Assembly: GCA_027943335.1 (NCBI GenBank)
Contig: BSBK01000965.1
Span: 310,001-374,000 of the forward strand
Direction: 5' to 3'
From: Chamaecyparis obtusa
Lineage: Eukaryota > Streptophyta > Pinopsida > Cupressales > Cupressaceae
Length of the DNA stretch: 64,000 nt
Part shown: in pieces, positions 48,684-60,978 of the stretch
Layout: each line of letters begins with the position of its first letter
How positions within the stretch are numbered: the first letter of the stretch is position 1
Translations under genes and position numbers: made by a program
Notes under the pieces: model-generated
The model's input: the letters and a program-made list of their open reading frames with translations, nothing else
Told to the model about the DNA's origin: nothing
Databases searched by the model: none

Positions 48684-50174
48684 TGCTAATATGATTTAGA
48701 ACAATAGAGAGGGGGGTGAGTCAATTGTTCTCAGGTCCAGATGTATAAAAACAAAATTTAAACTCTTCAACAAATCAGATCTAATAACCAACACCTATTC
48801 GGTCATTATTGATTGCATAATAGAAACATATAACAATGCAGTCCACTTATCCAATAGTATCTAACTTGCAAAACACAAGGATGTTCAAACCAAAACATTC
48901 ACACAAGTATCAACACCAAGATTTATAGTGGAAACCCAATTAGGGAAAAACCACTTTGTAACATGTTACTATTATGTTCACTCTTCTAAAGTGAGCTCGG
49001 TGAAAAGCCAACCCTGTCAAAGGTTACAAACACACTGTCAAGTGTGACCCGATTAAAGGATTTAAACCACTCTGTTAAAAGTGGGCCTTGTTATAGGACT
49101 TACATACACTCCATTAGAATGCAACCTTGTTCAAAGGATTTATACCTATGACTGTTAGGTCAACCTCTATTAAAAGGATTTTGACTGTTACAATGGTTAG
49201 AAAGTAGCAGTAGTATTGATCTGAAAAACATACAACTCACTTTGCAAATATCAAATCCAATTCCATAGACATATGTTGGCTTACTGACTGTGAACCTTTA
49301 CCATCTCCATCATTGATTTTCTTGAAACTCTCTTCAAGCAATCACACCACTTCTCCTTTAGCCTTCTCTGCTTAGACAGTCAATAACCTCAACAACACTT
49401 CCAACATCCACTTATTTTCTCTATCCAACCTCTAGCTTAGGTTTCCTTAATAATTCCTCTATTAGGTCAATACATCTTTTTCTGCTTAATCTCCTTTGTA
49501 GATCTTAAGATTAGGTCAGATTCATTGAATCCGTCCTACATTATGTTCTTCAGCTATCCTTCTAGGAATATCTCGAATCTCTTAATAGATTTAAAATAAA
49601 ATGTTTTACAGTGCATTAAATGCTTTTATACAATCAATAAATAAAGTCAACACATTTTACATAATCCAAGAATTCAACGATGTCGGCTGGAAATCTGAAT
49701 TCTTCCTCAAATGCAAAATACTAACGCTCAGTCAATATTGTGTTCAAATTCTCAGTCTTCACTAGAAAGCTAGGTCACCACATAAACTGTTTCCTCAGCT
49801 AACACTATCTTCCTCAGCAATTAACTGGTGTTCGGTCAACACTAAATTTACTTCACATATACTAGCTCGGTCGACACTAACAACACTCGGCTTAAACTAG
49901 ATTTCTTCACTTTTTCTTGGTTAAGCCTACCAGTTTAGTCTTCATTCTTACTTAGATAAACAATACATTATCTTATCATTGTGCCACATAATCAAGTACT
50001 CATTGAAGTATCAAGATAACTCAACCTTTCCTTAGGTGCTATTGTTACCAACCTTGCCTATCCCCTTAGCAACAATCAAATAGATATAGTACTTTCTTAA
50101 ATAGCAACAGTCTTACCAATTAAGGTTTGACATTAATGACAATACAACAATTTCTTTAATTATAATTTCCAACA
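48684..50174 (-). repeat. Copia 3' LTR
   Basis: 1491 bp, TGCTAATATG...TTTCCAACA on the plus strand. Aligns end to end with 54920-56411. Confidence 0.95.
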
Positions 50175-50175
50175 A

Positions 50176-50186
50176 TCTCCCTCTTT
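50176..50186 (-). other. Copia polypurine tract
   Basis: AAAGAGGGAGA on the minus strand, one base from the 3' LTR; primes plus-strand synthesis. Confidence 0.8.
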
Positions 50187-50579
50187 GGCATTGATGGCAA
50201 CACCATATGAATATGACATGAATTCCCAACCAATCCAAAAACTTATTTGTCCATCAGAAATATTTATAATATCCTTTGCGTCATTTTGATACAGAATCAA
50301 TTAGCCATGCTTAACCATCTACTAAATTTCTCCCTTTGTCTTGATATTCTCATTTTGTGTATTCATCTGTGATCATCTCCCTCTTTGAAAAAAATGCCAA
50401 AGAAACAACAAAAACATACATCCTGTAGATGTAGATATCATCCTTTTAGTTCAGTAACAGTATTTCTCCGTCTATCATCTTTTTTTATGATTGATTCTTG
50501 ACTTTGCTATGCTTTTCACAACTATAGGATGCTCCTAAAGTGTGACCTTTCTCTACATCAATTTGTTAGATTTTCTATA

Positions 50580-52425
50580 CAACACATTTGATGTAGTGCT
50601 CCTAGCTTGACTAGGTAGCCTCAGTCAGGGGAAGGACCCCTAATTGACTTCTCAGGTATTCATGAGCTTCTTTAGGTAAAGCCTTAGTGAAGATGTCTGC
50701 TAATTGTTCCTTTGTATTCACATATTCTATGCGGACCTATTTATCTTGTACCAGTTCTCTCAAGTAATGATACTTGATGGAAATGTGTTTGGTATTTGTG
50801 TGCATCATTGGATTCTTAGAGATGTTGATAGAACTTGTGTTGTCATAGAAAATGACAACTAGTTCATTGATTTCTTCTTTCATGCCTACCAACAATTGCT
50901 TTATCCATATCAAATTTGAATAGTTCACAGTTGCAGCTAGATACTCAGCTTCAATAGTAGATTGGGAAATGCAATTCTATTTCTTGCTTGTCTAGGAAAC
51001 TAATATCCATCCAAGAAAGAAAGCTCCACCACTAGTACTCTTTTTTTCATCTAAATTTCCTTCCCAATCAGCATCTGTATACATTCTCTATTCAAACTTG
51101 TCATGCTTCTTGTAGTACAATCCATAGTCAATAGTCCCCTTCAAATATCTCATGATTCTTTTAGCTGCCATTGTGTGAGTTTCCTTAGGATTGGCAGAGA
51201 ATCTTTCCACAATCCCAACAACTAATGCAATATTTGGTCTACTATGTACAACATACTATAGCTTTTTGATCATAGATCTATACAAAGTCTGGTTAACTTC
51301 TACAACATCATCATTTTTAGACAACTTTTGTCTAGTAGCCATGGGAGTACTTACTGGCCTTGAATCTTCCATACCAAAGGTTTTCAGTATCTCACGAACA
51401 TATTTAGACTAGGTGATGAAAATTCCTTTCTCCATCTGATATACTTGCAACTCAACAAAAAATTTGATCTCCCCAAACATACTCATTTCAAATTTAGTTC
51501 GCATTTCATTTGAAAATTTCTTACACAAGGCATCTTGTCCACCAAATATAATATCATCTACAAAGATCTTAGCTAACAAGATTCCTTTACCTTCTTCATC
51601 TTTCATGTATAGATTTCTTGTGTCATTTGTCCTTAAGAATCCAATCTATATTAGGTAGTTGTGCAATCTCTCATACCATGCTCTGGGAGCTTGCTTCAGT
51701 CCATATAGTGCTTTATTTAGTTTGAAAATTATGTGTCTTTTGCTTGGATCAACAAATTCTTCTAGCTGTTCAATATACACTTCTTCTTCCAATATACCAT
51801 TTAAAAATGTAGACTTAACATCCATTTGGTATACCTTGAAATATTTATAGGTAGCATATGCAAGCAGAGTTCTTACTCCTTCCAATCTAGCTACAAGGGA
51901 AAATGTCTCATAGTAATCTATTCCTTCTTCTTGTGCGTAGCCTTTGCATACTAGCCTAGCTTTGTTTCTTGTTATTTGACCATGCTCATTCAGCATATTA
52001 CAAAATACCCACTTTGTCCCAATGACATTCTTATTTTTTTGTCTCAGCACCAAAGTCCAGGTATCATTCTTCTCTATCTGGTCTATCTCTTCATTCATTG
52101 CTTCTATCTAGTCTCCATTTTCTAATGCCTCCTTTGTTGTCTTAAGCTCAAATTCACATAGTAAACATGTTGGATCTCTTGCCTTGCTTCTGGTCTGAAT
52201 TCTAGTATCTTTATCTCCAATAATCTATTTAGGCTTGTGATGACTTCTTACATATTGTGCTAGAATAGGTTCTACTCTCCTTTCATTTTGCTCATCATGC
52301 TCATCAACAAGATTGATAGATTCAACTTCTAAATGCTCAGCAACCTCTTCCTGATACTTGGTAGCTTCATCCTCTCTTGGCACGTTCTTCTTCTCTCTCG
52401 GCATTTTTTTCCTGATGCTCAACAT
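50580..52425 (-). pseudogene. Copia reverse transcriptase and RNase H
   Basis: Segments 52225-52425, 51646-52098, 51409-51606 and 50737-50928 share one frame. RT has NDTWTLVLRQKNKNVIGTKW, KARLVCKGYAQEEGIDYYET, VYQMDVKSTFLNG, LYGLKQAPRAWYERL and an intact FVDDIIFGG. RNase H has YTDADWEGN, STIEAEYLAA and VIFYDNTSSI, keeping the acidic residues, and ends with EQLADIFTKALPKEAHEYLR near the 3' LTR. Stops lie between the listed segments (for example at 51646, 51409 and 50737). It would copy element RNA in the particle. Confidence 0.92.
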
Positions 52426-53800
52426 TGCTTACCTGAGACTCAACATCAGGTGTAGGTCTATCACTTGCATCTTCTTCCTCTATATACACAAAAGATTTGT
52501 AATCTTCTGGTTCTCTATTACTGTTAGCTTCATTTTTCTCTGCATACTCATCAACTTTGACATTCACACTTTCCATAATTTTGTTAGTGTTAGAGTTCAA
52601 ACACTTATAAGCTTTACTTTTTGTGGAATAGCCTAGGAATATACCCTCATCACTTTTAGCATCAAATTTTCCATTTCTACTATCCTTTAATATGTAGCAT
52701 TTACTTCCAAAAACTCTAAAGTACTTTACATTCAGTGCATACCCATCCCATAATTCATAAGGTGTCAGATTTGTACCTTTTTTGATCTGTACTTGGTTAA
52801 GAGTATAAACAACTGTACTTATAGCTTCTTTCCAATACTTCTGTGTAACATTCTTTTCAATCATTAATGTCCTTGCATAGTCCAAGATAGATCTATTCCC
52901 TCTCTCTTCTATACTGTTCTATGGAGGAGTTCTAGGTGTAGAAATCTATCTATTGATCCCTCTATCATTGCAAAATAGATTAAATTCATTTGATGTAAAT
53001 TCTCCACCTCAGTCAAATCTTAGACACTTCAGGTTCTTACCTATCTCTTTTTCAACCTTAGCCACACACCACTTAAAAAATTAAAAAGCATCAAATTTTT
53101 CCATTAAGAACATTACATGCATAATTCTAGTATAATCATCAACAGAAAAGATAAAATATCTAGCACCACAATAGCTTTGTACACCCATCGGTCCACAAAG
53201 GTTAGTATGAACCAAATCTAAGATATTCTCAAAAGTAAAAGTTTTTCTCTTGAAACTAGACTTTGTCATCTTACCCAACTGACATTCTTTGCACATTACA
53301 TTCTCAGGTTTCTTCAATCTAGGTAGACCTCTCACTTTCTTTTTCTTACTAATCTCTACCAGATTATCAAAGTTAACATGACATAGCTGCTTATGCCATA
53401 ACCAGATATCATCAAGTTGTGCAATCATACATGTTTCTTCAGATAGGTCTAGATAGAACAAATTACCTCTTGTCCATTCTCCACTTCCAATCAGTTCACC
53501 AGTGGCATCAAATATTTTGGCCTTCCTGTGATGAAATTCCACTCGATAGCTAGTGCTATTAAGCTGTTCAACACTCAATAGATTATAGTTAAGACCCTCA
53601 ACATAATAGGCATTTTCACAAGTGATCTTATCAATCAGCTTAATCAATCCTTTTCCTCTAACAGGACATGGTGCATCATTACCAAATTTCACACTTCTAC
53701 CTTTATAATGATCCACGGTATCAAACTTACTCTTATCTCTAGTCATATGATGTGAAAAACCACTGTCAATAATCTATTTATCATTTTTGTTCACATAAGA
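52367..53800 (-). pseudogene. Copia protease active site, GAG-pre-integrase and integrase
   Basis: Segments 53081-53746 and 52367-52885 in the gag frame. The protease motif IIDSGFSHHMT follows a TAG where relatives have Trp (WIIDSG). The GAG-pre-integrase HHCC finger is LWHKQLCHVNFDNL ... CKECQLGK. The integrase core starts LDLVHTNLCGP, where the catalytic Asp of HTDLCGP is Asn (a G-to-A change); the second Asp is followed by TGA where relatives have Asn or Arg before GGEF; the third acidic residue is in NSIEERGNR. The C-terminal part contains ELWDGYALNVKYFRVFGSKC. Confidence 0.9.
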
Positions 53801-54862
53801 TATCAATGTAGTTTTCTCATCCTTATCAGATTCATCTTTCATTGCAACATAGACAACTTCAATTTCAAAATCATCACTATCAGTGTCAATTTCTTCTTCG
53901 GCAATGTAGCAGGATTTCTTACCTTTTCCTTTGTAGTCCTTGTATCTTTGGTAACCTCTATATTCTCTTTTGTCTTTATGCTTGCTATCCCTTTCTTCAT
54001 CCTTATTATCCCTCTTAGGACATCTAGCAGCTATATAACCAACTTTATTACATGAAAAACATATAATAGGGAGTTTACCTTTGTACCATCCTTTTCCCCT
54101 TTTCAGTCTTCTAGCCATAAGAGCTTCTAGATCCTCAAGTTCTTCATTAGATGTGTCACTATCACTTTCACTTTCACTTATGCATCTTTCTTTTTCCTTC
54201 TTTGACTTACTAAGATCCATTTGTGACTTAAAAGTAGATTCAATATTACCAGTAGTGAAGTTATCATAGTTAGAAAGTTCAAAAGCAGTAAGCTTTCCAA
54301 CCAAACTTTCCAAAGTAGGAGCATTAGTAGAGTTAAATCTAGATTCCTAAATTGCAGAAATTTTGATTGCATAGATAGGATGTAGAGTTCTCAATACTTT
54401 TCGTATTACAGTTTCATCCTCAATAATTCAATTTTCTCCTCTAATAGCATTTACAACTTCTTTTATTCTACCACAATATTATGCAATATTCTCACCTTCT
54501 TGCCTTCTCATTTCATCGAATTTACCTCTTAGGCTTTTGGATTTTTCTCTCAACACATTTATGTCACCACCATAAATGTTTACAAGGGTGTCCCACATTT
54601 GCTTTGCAGTACTGTAGTCTTTGATGTCTTCAAATTTTGGATAACGTAGGGCAGATGCAATCTCCAACATTGCTTGGTTGTGCTCTTGTTTAGCTTTCAT
54701 TTCCTCGGTAGTCAGAGGTGCAATAGGTGTGGCATAGTCATGCTTAATATAATACTTTGCAAAATCACCAATATCAGCCAGATGTAGCTTCATCAGGCTT
54801 TTCCATGCAGGGAAGTTCTCCTTATTCAGCTTTGGTACCTCCTTCTTATACATCTTGATCAT
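53774..54862 (-). pseudogene. Copia gag
   Basis: Starts at ATG 54862 (MIKMYKKEVPKLNKENFPAW). The capsid part has a QMWDTLVNIYGGDINV-type retrotran_gag_2 pattern; the nucleocapsid zinc knuckle is CFSCNKVGYIAARC (C-x2-C-x4-[H to Y]... with the His replaced by Tyr or shifted). Lys/Asp-rich linkers follow. Stops lie near 54479, 54420 and 54350. The primer site is 45 bp upstream. Confidence 0.88.
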
Positions 54863-54906
54863 TTTCTTCAAGTACCTTCAAACTTGTTCTCTGTAAGCAC
54901 CAAAAT

Positions 54907-54917
54907 CTCTGATACCA
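54907..54917 (-). other. Copia primer binding site (tRNA-Met)
   Basis: TGGTATCAGAG on the minus strand, two bases after the CA end of the 5' LTR; the standard initiator tRNA-Met complement. Confidence 0.92.
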
Positions 54918-54919
54918 AT

Positions 54920-56411
54920 TGTTAATATGATTTAGAACAATAGAGAGGGGGGGTGAATCAATTGTTCTCAGGTCCAGATGTATAAAAACAAACTTTAAAC
55001 TCTTCAACAAATCAGATCTAATAACCAACACCTACTTAATCATTACTGATTACATAATAGAAACATATAATAGTGCAATCCACTTATCCAATAGTATCTA
55101 ACTTGCAAAACATAGAGATGTTCAAACCAAAAAATTCACACAAATATCAACACTAGGATTTATAGTGGAAACCCAATTAGGGAAAAACCACTTTGTAACA
55201 TGCTACTATTATGTTCACTCTTCTGAAGTGATCTCGGTGAAAAGCCAACCCTGTCAAAGGTTACAAACACACTGTCAAGTGTGACCCGATTAAAGGATTT
55301 AAACCACTCTTTTAAAAGTGTGCCTTGTTATAGGACTTACATACACTCCATTAGAATACAACCTTGTTCAAATGATTTATATCTATGACTGTTAGGTCAA
55401 CCTCTATTAAAAGGATTTTGACTGTTACAATGGTTAGAAAGTAGTAGTAGTATTGATCTAAAAAACATACAACTCACTTTGCAAATATTAGATCCAATTC
55501 CATACACATATGTTGGCTTACTGAATATGAACCTTTACCATCTCCATCACTGATCTACTCAGAACTCTCTTCAAGAAATCACACCACTTCTCCTTTAGCC
55601 TTCTCTGCTTAGATAGGCAATAACATCAACAACACTTCCAACAGCCACTTCTTCTATCTATCCAACCTCTAGCTTAGGTTTCCTTAATACTTCCTCTATT
55701 AGGTCAATACATCTTTTGCCACTTAATCTCCTTCGTAGATCTTAGGGTTAGGTCAGATTCATTGAATCTATCCTACACTATGTTCTTTGGCTATCCTTCT
55801 AGGAATATCTCGAATCTCTTAATAGATTTAAAATAAAATGTTTTATAGTGTATTAAATGCTTTCATACAATCAATAAATAAAGTCAACACATTTTACATA
55901 ATCCAAGAATTCAATGATGTCGACTGGAAATCTGAATTCTTCCTCAAATGCAAAATAATGATGCTCGGTTAATACTATGTTCAACTTCTCGGTCTTCACT
56001 AGAAAGCTTTCTCACCACATAAATTGTTTCCTCAGCTAACACTATCTTCCTCGACAATTAACTGGTGTTCACTCAACATTGAATTTACTTGGCATATACT
56101 AGCTCATTCGACACTAACAACACTTAGCTTAAACTAGATTTCTTCACTTTTTCTTGGTTAAGCCTACTAGTTTAGTCTTCATTCTTACTTAGATAAACAA
56201 TACATTGTCTTATCATTGTGCCACATAATCAAGTACTCATTAAAGTATCAAGATAACTCAACCTTTCCTTACATGCTATTGTTACCAACCTTGCCTATCC
56301 CCTTAGCAACAATCAAATAGATATAGTACTTTCTTAAATAGCAACATTCTTACCAGTTAAGGTTTGACATTAATGAAAATACAACAATTGCTTCAATTGC
56401 AATTTCCAACA
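54920..56411 (-). repeat. Copia 5' LTR
   Basis: 1492 bp, TGTTAATATG...TTTCCAACA on the plus strand, followed by TTTTG (56412-56416), the right target-site duplication. Confidence 0.95.
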
Positions 56412-56416
56412 TTTTG

Positions 56417-57036
56417 GGCATAGATTTTGGCTCATTTGTCAAATTTTGCAACAAGTTACATTTTTAGAAACTAGACTCCATTATACACACTTTAATAAAA
56501 AGAAATTTTGATTTTTAATTAGTTTTAAATGATTTCTAGGGGAGCACACGCATAAATTTCACATTTTCAAGATGTTTGCACTTTCTAAATTCATAAAAAA
56601 TTAGCAAAAAAAATTGGGATAAACTACGTGGTGTTAGCTAACTTGTTACCAGAGTGATTAAAAAAATTCAGAAAAAAGTTAACATTTTAGGGGGAGCACA
56701 CCAGACACTATGTTATGTTATTCATAAAAAACAAGACCATTTTTGGTGCTCCCCCCTTTTGAGGGTGTTAATCTACACCATTTTCAAAATAAATTATTAG
56801 TTTAGGAACTAGATTGAGAGTATTACAACTCTTTTTCTTGTCGCATCTTGAAATTTTGAGTCTAACTATCTTCAATTTCTTGTTGAAGTTCAGAGTTTTC
56901 TGATTTCAAGGAGAAAGTGGCATCTTATACCCCCTTTTTGGTGGATCCCATCTTTGTGCACTTACCCAACATGGACATCAAATTTCTACTTTTGGATATG
57001 ACATCATTTGTCATCCACCCTGGCTTTATAGACCCT
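56417..57036. other. Non-coding
   Basis: Contains aggggagcaca near 56540 and gggggagcaca near 56690, and ctcccccctttt near 56748. No gene seen. Confidence 0.4.
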
Positions 57037-57300
57037 TTAATCATCATGGACATTAAGAGTGTCCGATTCAATTATAAGATTTTGGTATGTGAAATGAGTA
57101 GTCAACTTAATACCATGATGGGTTGTTTCTGCCTCAACCATGTTGGTAGTCTGAGTCCCCAAATTCACACCATAAGCCAATATTAAATTTCCATAATCAT
57201 CCCTGATGAGTCCACCCCCACCTTCCCAACTCGGGTTCCCCAATGAGGAACCAAAAAAGGTGGTTTTAACTCATCCAATTTCAGTGTGAGGATAATATAA
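57037..57300 (-). pseudogene. LINE RNase H domain fragment
   Basis: LGNPSWEGGGGLIRDDYGNL, then LAYGVNLGTQTTNMVEAET and LIIESDTLNVHDD: the plant L1-type RNase H pattern, as in the LINE at 27.5-36.3 kb but a different copy. The first catalytic Asp (FDGS in relatives) reads FFGS; the Glu and second Asp remain. The rest of that LINE is not visible here. Confidence 0.7.
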
Positions 57301-57699
57301 TAGATTGTTAATTTGACACACTCAACCCTTGTATTTTTTGTCAATTTTGTTTGAGATCACTTTAAATGAAACACACATATCTATTTCACATGTTTTAATT
57401 TTGGAATTCAAAGAAATATATTGACTAATCAAATTGAGACATAGCAATGGGAGAGAGCATGTAGGAGGCAAGATGAGAATGATGAATTATTACTTTAATG
57501 AATCAATGGACCTACATCTTATGTTGGCATTCATAATCATTTAGATGTTCGCTTGTGTCATTTAGGAAAAATTGTGTAGAATTTCTTGCTTATACTATCA
57601 TTTTATCTATAATAGAATGGTATCTTGAGGTCCCATTTGATCTTAATCATGGATGATGCTTCATCCTAGTCATTATGGTGATTTATCTCTAGATGTTTG
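57301..57699. other. Non-coding
   Basis: No feature recognised between the RNase H scrap and the next LTR. Confidence 0.4.
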
Positions 57700-58087
57700 T
57701 GTATCATCTTAAAATGGAAGAACTTCCATGTTAAGAGAATTTAGCCCTTTGAGTAAGTGGTTTGGGGTCATGTCGAATGCCTTGAATTGATCTTTTCTTT
57801 GATCTGGCTTTCTCGCCGCTTTCCACTTCTTTTCTGCACTTGATTCCTTCATTCTAGGTGAAATTAGGGTTAGGATCCTGAGGATTCTCCTTAATTTCCC
57901 TCTTCTATGGATCTATTTTCTAGGTAGGACTTACAAATAGGTCCTCCTAGACTTCATCATGTTCATCATAGGATTTTTTGCCTCTCCCTGGCACTCTACC
58001 CTGTTCTAGCATCATTTCTAGGTCTCTGGGCACCCCCGGGACCTCCTATTTCTCACTCTGACTGAGACCCTAAAGTCTGTTCCCTTA

Positions 58088-58161
58088 AGGTCAAATTTGA
58101 CCTAAAGAGGTCAAATTTGACCTTGACCCTAATTAGGTCAAGATTGAGCTCATCTTTGACC
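58088..58161. promoter_or_regulatory. Cluster of inverted W-box (TTGACC) motifs in the LTR
   Basis: Two perfect 16-bp palindromes aggtcaaatttgacct (58088-58103 and 58108-58123), then TTGACC (58123-58128), GGTCAA (58136-58141) and TTGACC (58156-58161). W-boxes are the binding sites of plant WRKY factors. They lie about 200-280 bp upstream of the TATA box. The right LTR keeps the first palindrome (63137-63152) and most other motifs. Confidence 0.7.
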
Positions 58162-58363
58162 CTAGGTTAAAATTTCAAGGTCCCGGGATCTCTAGTTGGG
58201 TTTCGAAAATAATTGTTTTCCCACTTTTGGGTCCGCTATTTTGGTCTCTGAAATGGTAAACCCTTAAATTATATTTAATTTAGGTCCATTACTAAAGGGT
58301 TGAGGCCTAATTGGAATTTAATTCCCCAAGGTGGCCCCTCTAGAGGATTGTTCCCTAGATCAC

Positions 58364-58372
58364 TATAAAAGG
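58364..58372 (+). promoter_or_regulatory. LTR TATA box
   Basis: CACTATAAAAGG context; the same at 63410-63417 in the right LTR. It would set the U3/R border about 30 bp downstream. Confidence 0.75.
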
Positions 58373-59372
58373 AAGCCTTCCTCTCTCATTTTCTCAATCA
58401 AGTTTTCATGCTCAAGCACTCTCAAGAAAGGAGATCAAGAAATCATTTCATCCACACTCAAGGAATTTCATGTGAAAGATCTCAAGGTGACCAAGAAAGC
58501 ATTCATTCAAGCATTCAAGTCCTCTTCTCCATCCAAGTTCTCCATTGAAGATCAAGGATTCAAGCATTCAAGTCATTGAAGGGATTTGGTTCAAGCATTC
58601 AAGATTCATCATTCAAACCCTAGATCTAGCCATCATGATGGTGTGATCTTCCTTCAAGATCCTTTTTTCATCTTCAAGATCCATTCACCCTTCCCTCAAA
58701 GTGGATTCCAAGCATACAATCATGGAGGTTTGATTTACATTTATTGATGTTATGTTCAAGCTTTCATATTAACATACTTGATTACATTTCAAAGACAATT
58801 TGCATATCTATTGAATATCATAGCTTTGTTGTTAGATCTACTTCTACTACTTGCTAGCATTCTCCATTTCAATTTCAATATTAAGGTTAATTCCAAACTA
58901 GGGTTTGACCAAAGTAAACCCTTCAAACAAAGAACAAAAACCCTCTTTTTCTTGTAGGTACAGGTGCAAAATTTTAGATCTGAGAGTAGATTTGGATACC
59001 CTTTTTGGTGAACTTCTAGGATTTATGAACAAAGTCAGAATCGACCTTCAAAAAAAATATGTAGTATTTGACCTTTTATGAGGCTCAAACTCAACCTCCC
59101 TTAGAATTGGAAAAGATTTCTGGATTTTGTAGATCTCATAGTTTCGGTTCAAGAGTGTGATAATCAACAGTTTCTGAGACTATTTGACAGGGTTTTCAGT
59201 AGGTTCTTTTTTGGAGGTAAGTACCTTTATCTCTTCATTTCAAAATTATTCATTTACATTTACTTTCCATATCAATACAATTCAAATGTAAGTGTAAAAT
59301 ATTGGTTTTGGGGTCTCTTTTATGTGCAAACCATTGTTCTAGGACCCCATCCATATTTTATCCTATACATTT

Positions 59373-59389
59373 TGGTGAACCCGCGATAG
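59373..59389 (+). other. Candidate primer binding site
   Basis: TGGTGAACCCGCGATAG three bases after the left LTR. The priming tRNA was not identified. Confidence 0.55.
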
Positions 59390-59521
59390 ACAACTCTTTC
59401 TTTTTGGTGTTAGATCATTTATTTTCTTGCCTTAAGATTAGGTTTCTTTTATGCCTTTATATTTCAAAAATATAAAAAAATTGCAAAATTTCTTTAAAAA
59501 TACCAAAACATTTACATTTTC

Positions 59522-60632
59522 ATGCTTTTAGTATTCAACATGTATGATTCTTGTTTTGAGTACTTTGATGAGACTTTTGTTGTTCGAGGTGATAGATCCC
59601 TTAATGAAGTACATGGAAGTGAGGATGAAAATTGTTCAAATGAGATCTCCATTGATCCTATTCCTATTTCACTCTCCTCCACAACCTCTTTAATTGACCT
59701 TTACAAAGATGAGTTAGGGATTGATGTTAATTCTTCTCCTAATATATGTCTTTTCTATGCCTACTGTAGAGTATAATTTACCTTCTTTTCCCTTTAGGGA
59801 TAAAGCTTTAATGACTTATGACACTCCTACAATGTGCTTTATCGATAGGGATGATAGTCCTCCTATTTGGGATGAGCCTTTAGATGTGGATGTTGATTAC
59901 TCTCTTCCTCATGAAACCATTATGGATAATCCTCCTATTTGGGATGAACCTTTGGATTTGGATGTTGATTACTCTCTTCCATATGAAACCATTGTGGATA
60001 ATCCTCCTATTTGGGATGAACCTTTGGATTTGGATGTTGATTACTCTCTTCCTCTTGAAGCCATTGTGGATAATTCTACTTTTTGGGATGAACCCTTGGA
60101 TAAATATATTGATTTATCCCCTCCGTGTGAAGAATTTTTGATACAAAAGGATGACATATTCTCTAAAACACACTCCCCTTATCCGAAAGAAGATGATATT
60201 ATAAATCCTTCACCTCAATTTAGGATTCCTTCTAGTGATGAGGCATTAGCAGAGAAAGATATGAATTCCCTTAATGCTCTTCCTCTTAGTGGTGATCTTA
60301 TGGGAAATCAAGGTCCTACCTCACAACATTCTTACCATAACATTACTTATATCTATTCAAACCCTTTTCTAACTATGGTTCCAAGTGTTCCTTCAATTGT
60401 GTCTTCCATTCATATCACTTCCTACACTTTTCCAAGTATTCCTAATCTTCATAATCTAGTTCCTAAACTTCCTAGTCCTAATCCTATTTTTCCTAATCCA
60501 ATTCCTAATTATCCATCTGCTATTCCTAGTTCTTCCCACACTTATGTTGAGGTTCAAATTATGGTTCATGATGTAGATGTGCAAATATTCTTCAAAGTAC
60601 CTTCTCCTTATTATTTGATCCATAAAGATTAA
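59522..60632 (+). CDS. Gag-position acidic repeat protein of the LTR element (one frameshift)
   Basis: Two overlapping frames, 59522-59776 and 59721-60632, join by a one-base shift near 59755. The first contains SCFEYFDETFVVRGDRSLNE. The second contains about four copies of a 24-residue unit (DNPPIWDEPLDLDVDYSLPY-type), then a Pro/Ser/Asn-rich tail (PSIPNLHNLVPKLPSPNPIF). It lacks a zinc knuckle and any gag core I know. Its place just after the primer site is that of gag. With one frameshift in about 360 codons it is the least broken frame of the window. No function is assigned. Confidence 0.55.
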
Positions 60633-60978
60633 AGAAAAGAAATTTCTCCTTTGAGATTTATTCATAATTTTACCCCTCACTCTCTTTTCTCCTCTAGACT
60701 GGGGGGCAAGGGGTATATTTCTTCCTGTCTTTTAGAATCCATTATATTCCTACTTTGAGCTTAATTGGTTATTCTTTCATTTATCTCGATGGTTTGTATT
60801 ATGATAGTTTTTCGTCCATGGCTCTTTTCTATTATTCAAGATATCTTTTCTAGGACATGTGTTTTGCAAAGGTATCCCTTGCCTTTCATCCCTTGGGGGA
60901 AATGTTCTTTCTTCTATCTCTTTGTCTAGGGAACTACTATCCTTAGCTAAGTGGTAGTTGTTTATATTGCAATATTAT

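Larger units (their letters stand above)
48684..56411 (-). mobile_element. Ty1/copia LTR retrotransposon, structurally complete, coding region dead
   Basis: 7.7 kb on the minus strand: 5' LTR 54920-56411, primer site, gag, protease, integrase, RT, RNase H, polypurine tract, 3' LTR 48684-50174, flanked by the TTTTG duplication. The integrase-before-RT order defines copia. Gag through integrase share one frame, and RT and RNase H another, with a shift near 52400-52425. About fifteen stops are present. The LTRs differ by about a dozen bases in their first 170, nearly all transitions, so the insertion is not recent. Confidence 0.95.
57700..59369 (+). repeat. Left LTR
   Basis: TGTATCATCTTAAAATGGAA ... 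CCTATACA, 1670 bp. In its first 93 bases it differs from the right LTR at about five positions by eye. An 82-codon open frame (58331-58579) is also open in the right LTR, but it spans the TATA box, so it is unlikely to be translated as such. Confidence 0.9.

Noticed and set aside
53774..56411. Possible host gene promoter at the right copia LTR
   Set aside because: The sequence is fully accounted for by the LTR and its 3' partner.
58331..58579. 82-codon frame conserved in both LTRs (also 63377-63625)
   Set aside because: It spans the TATA box and the expected transcription start, and the two copies are LTR duplicates, so conservation is not evidence of coding.
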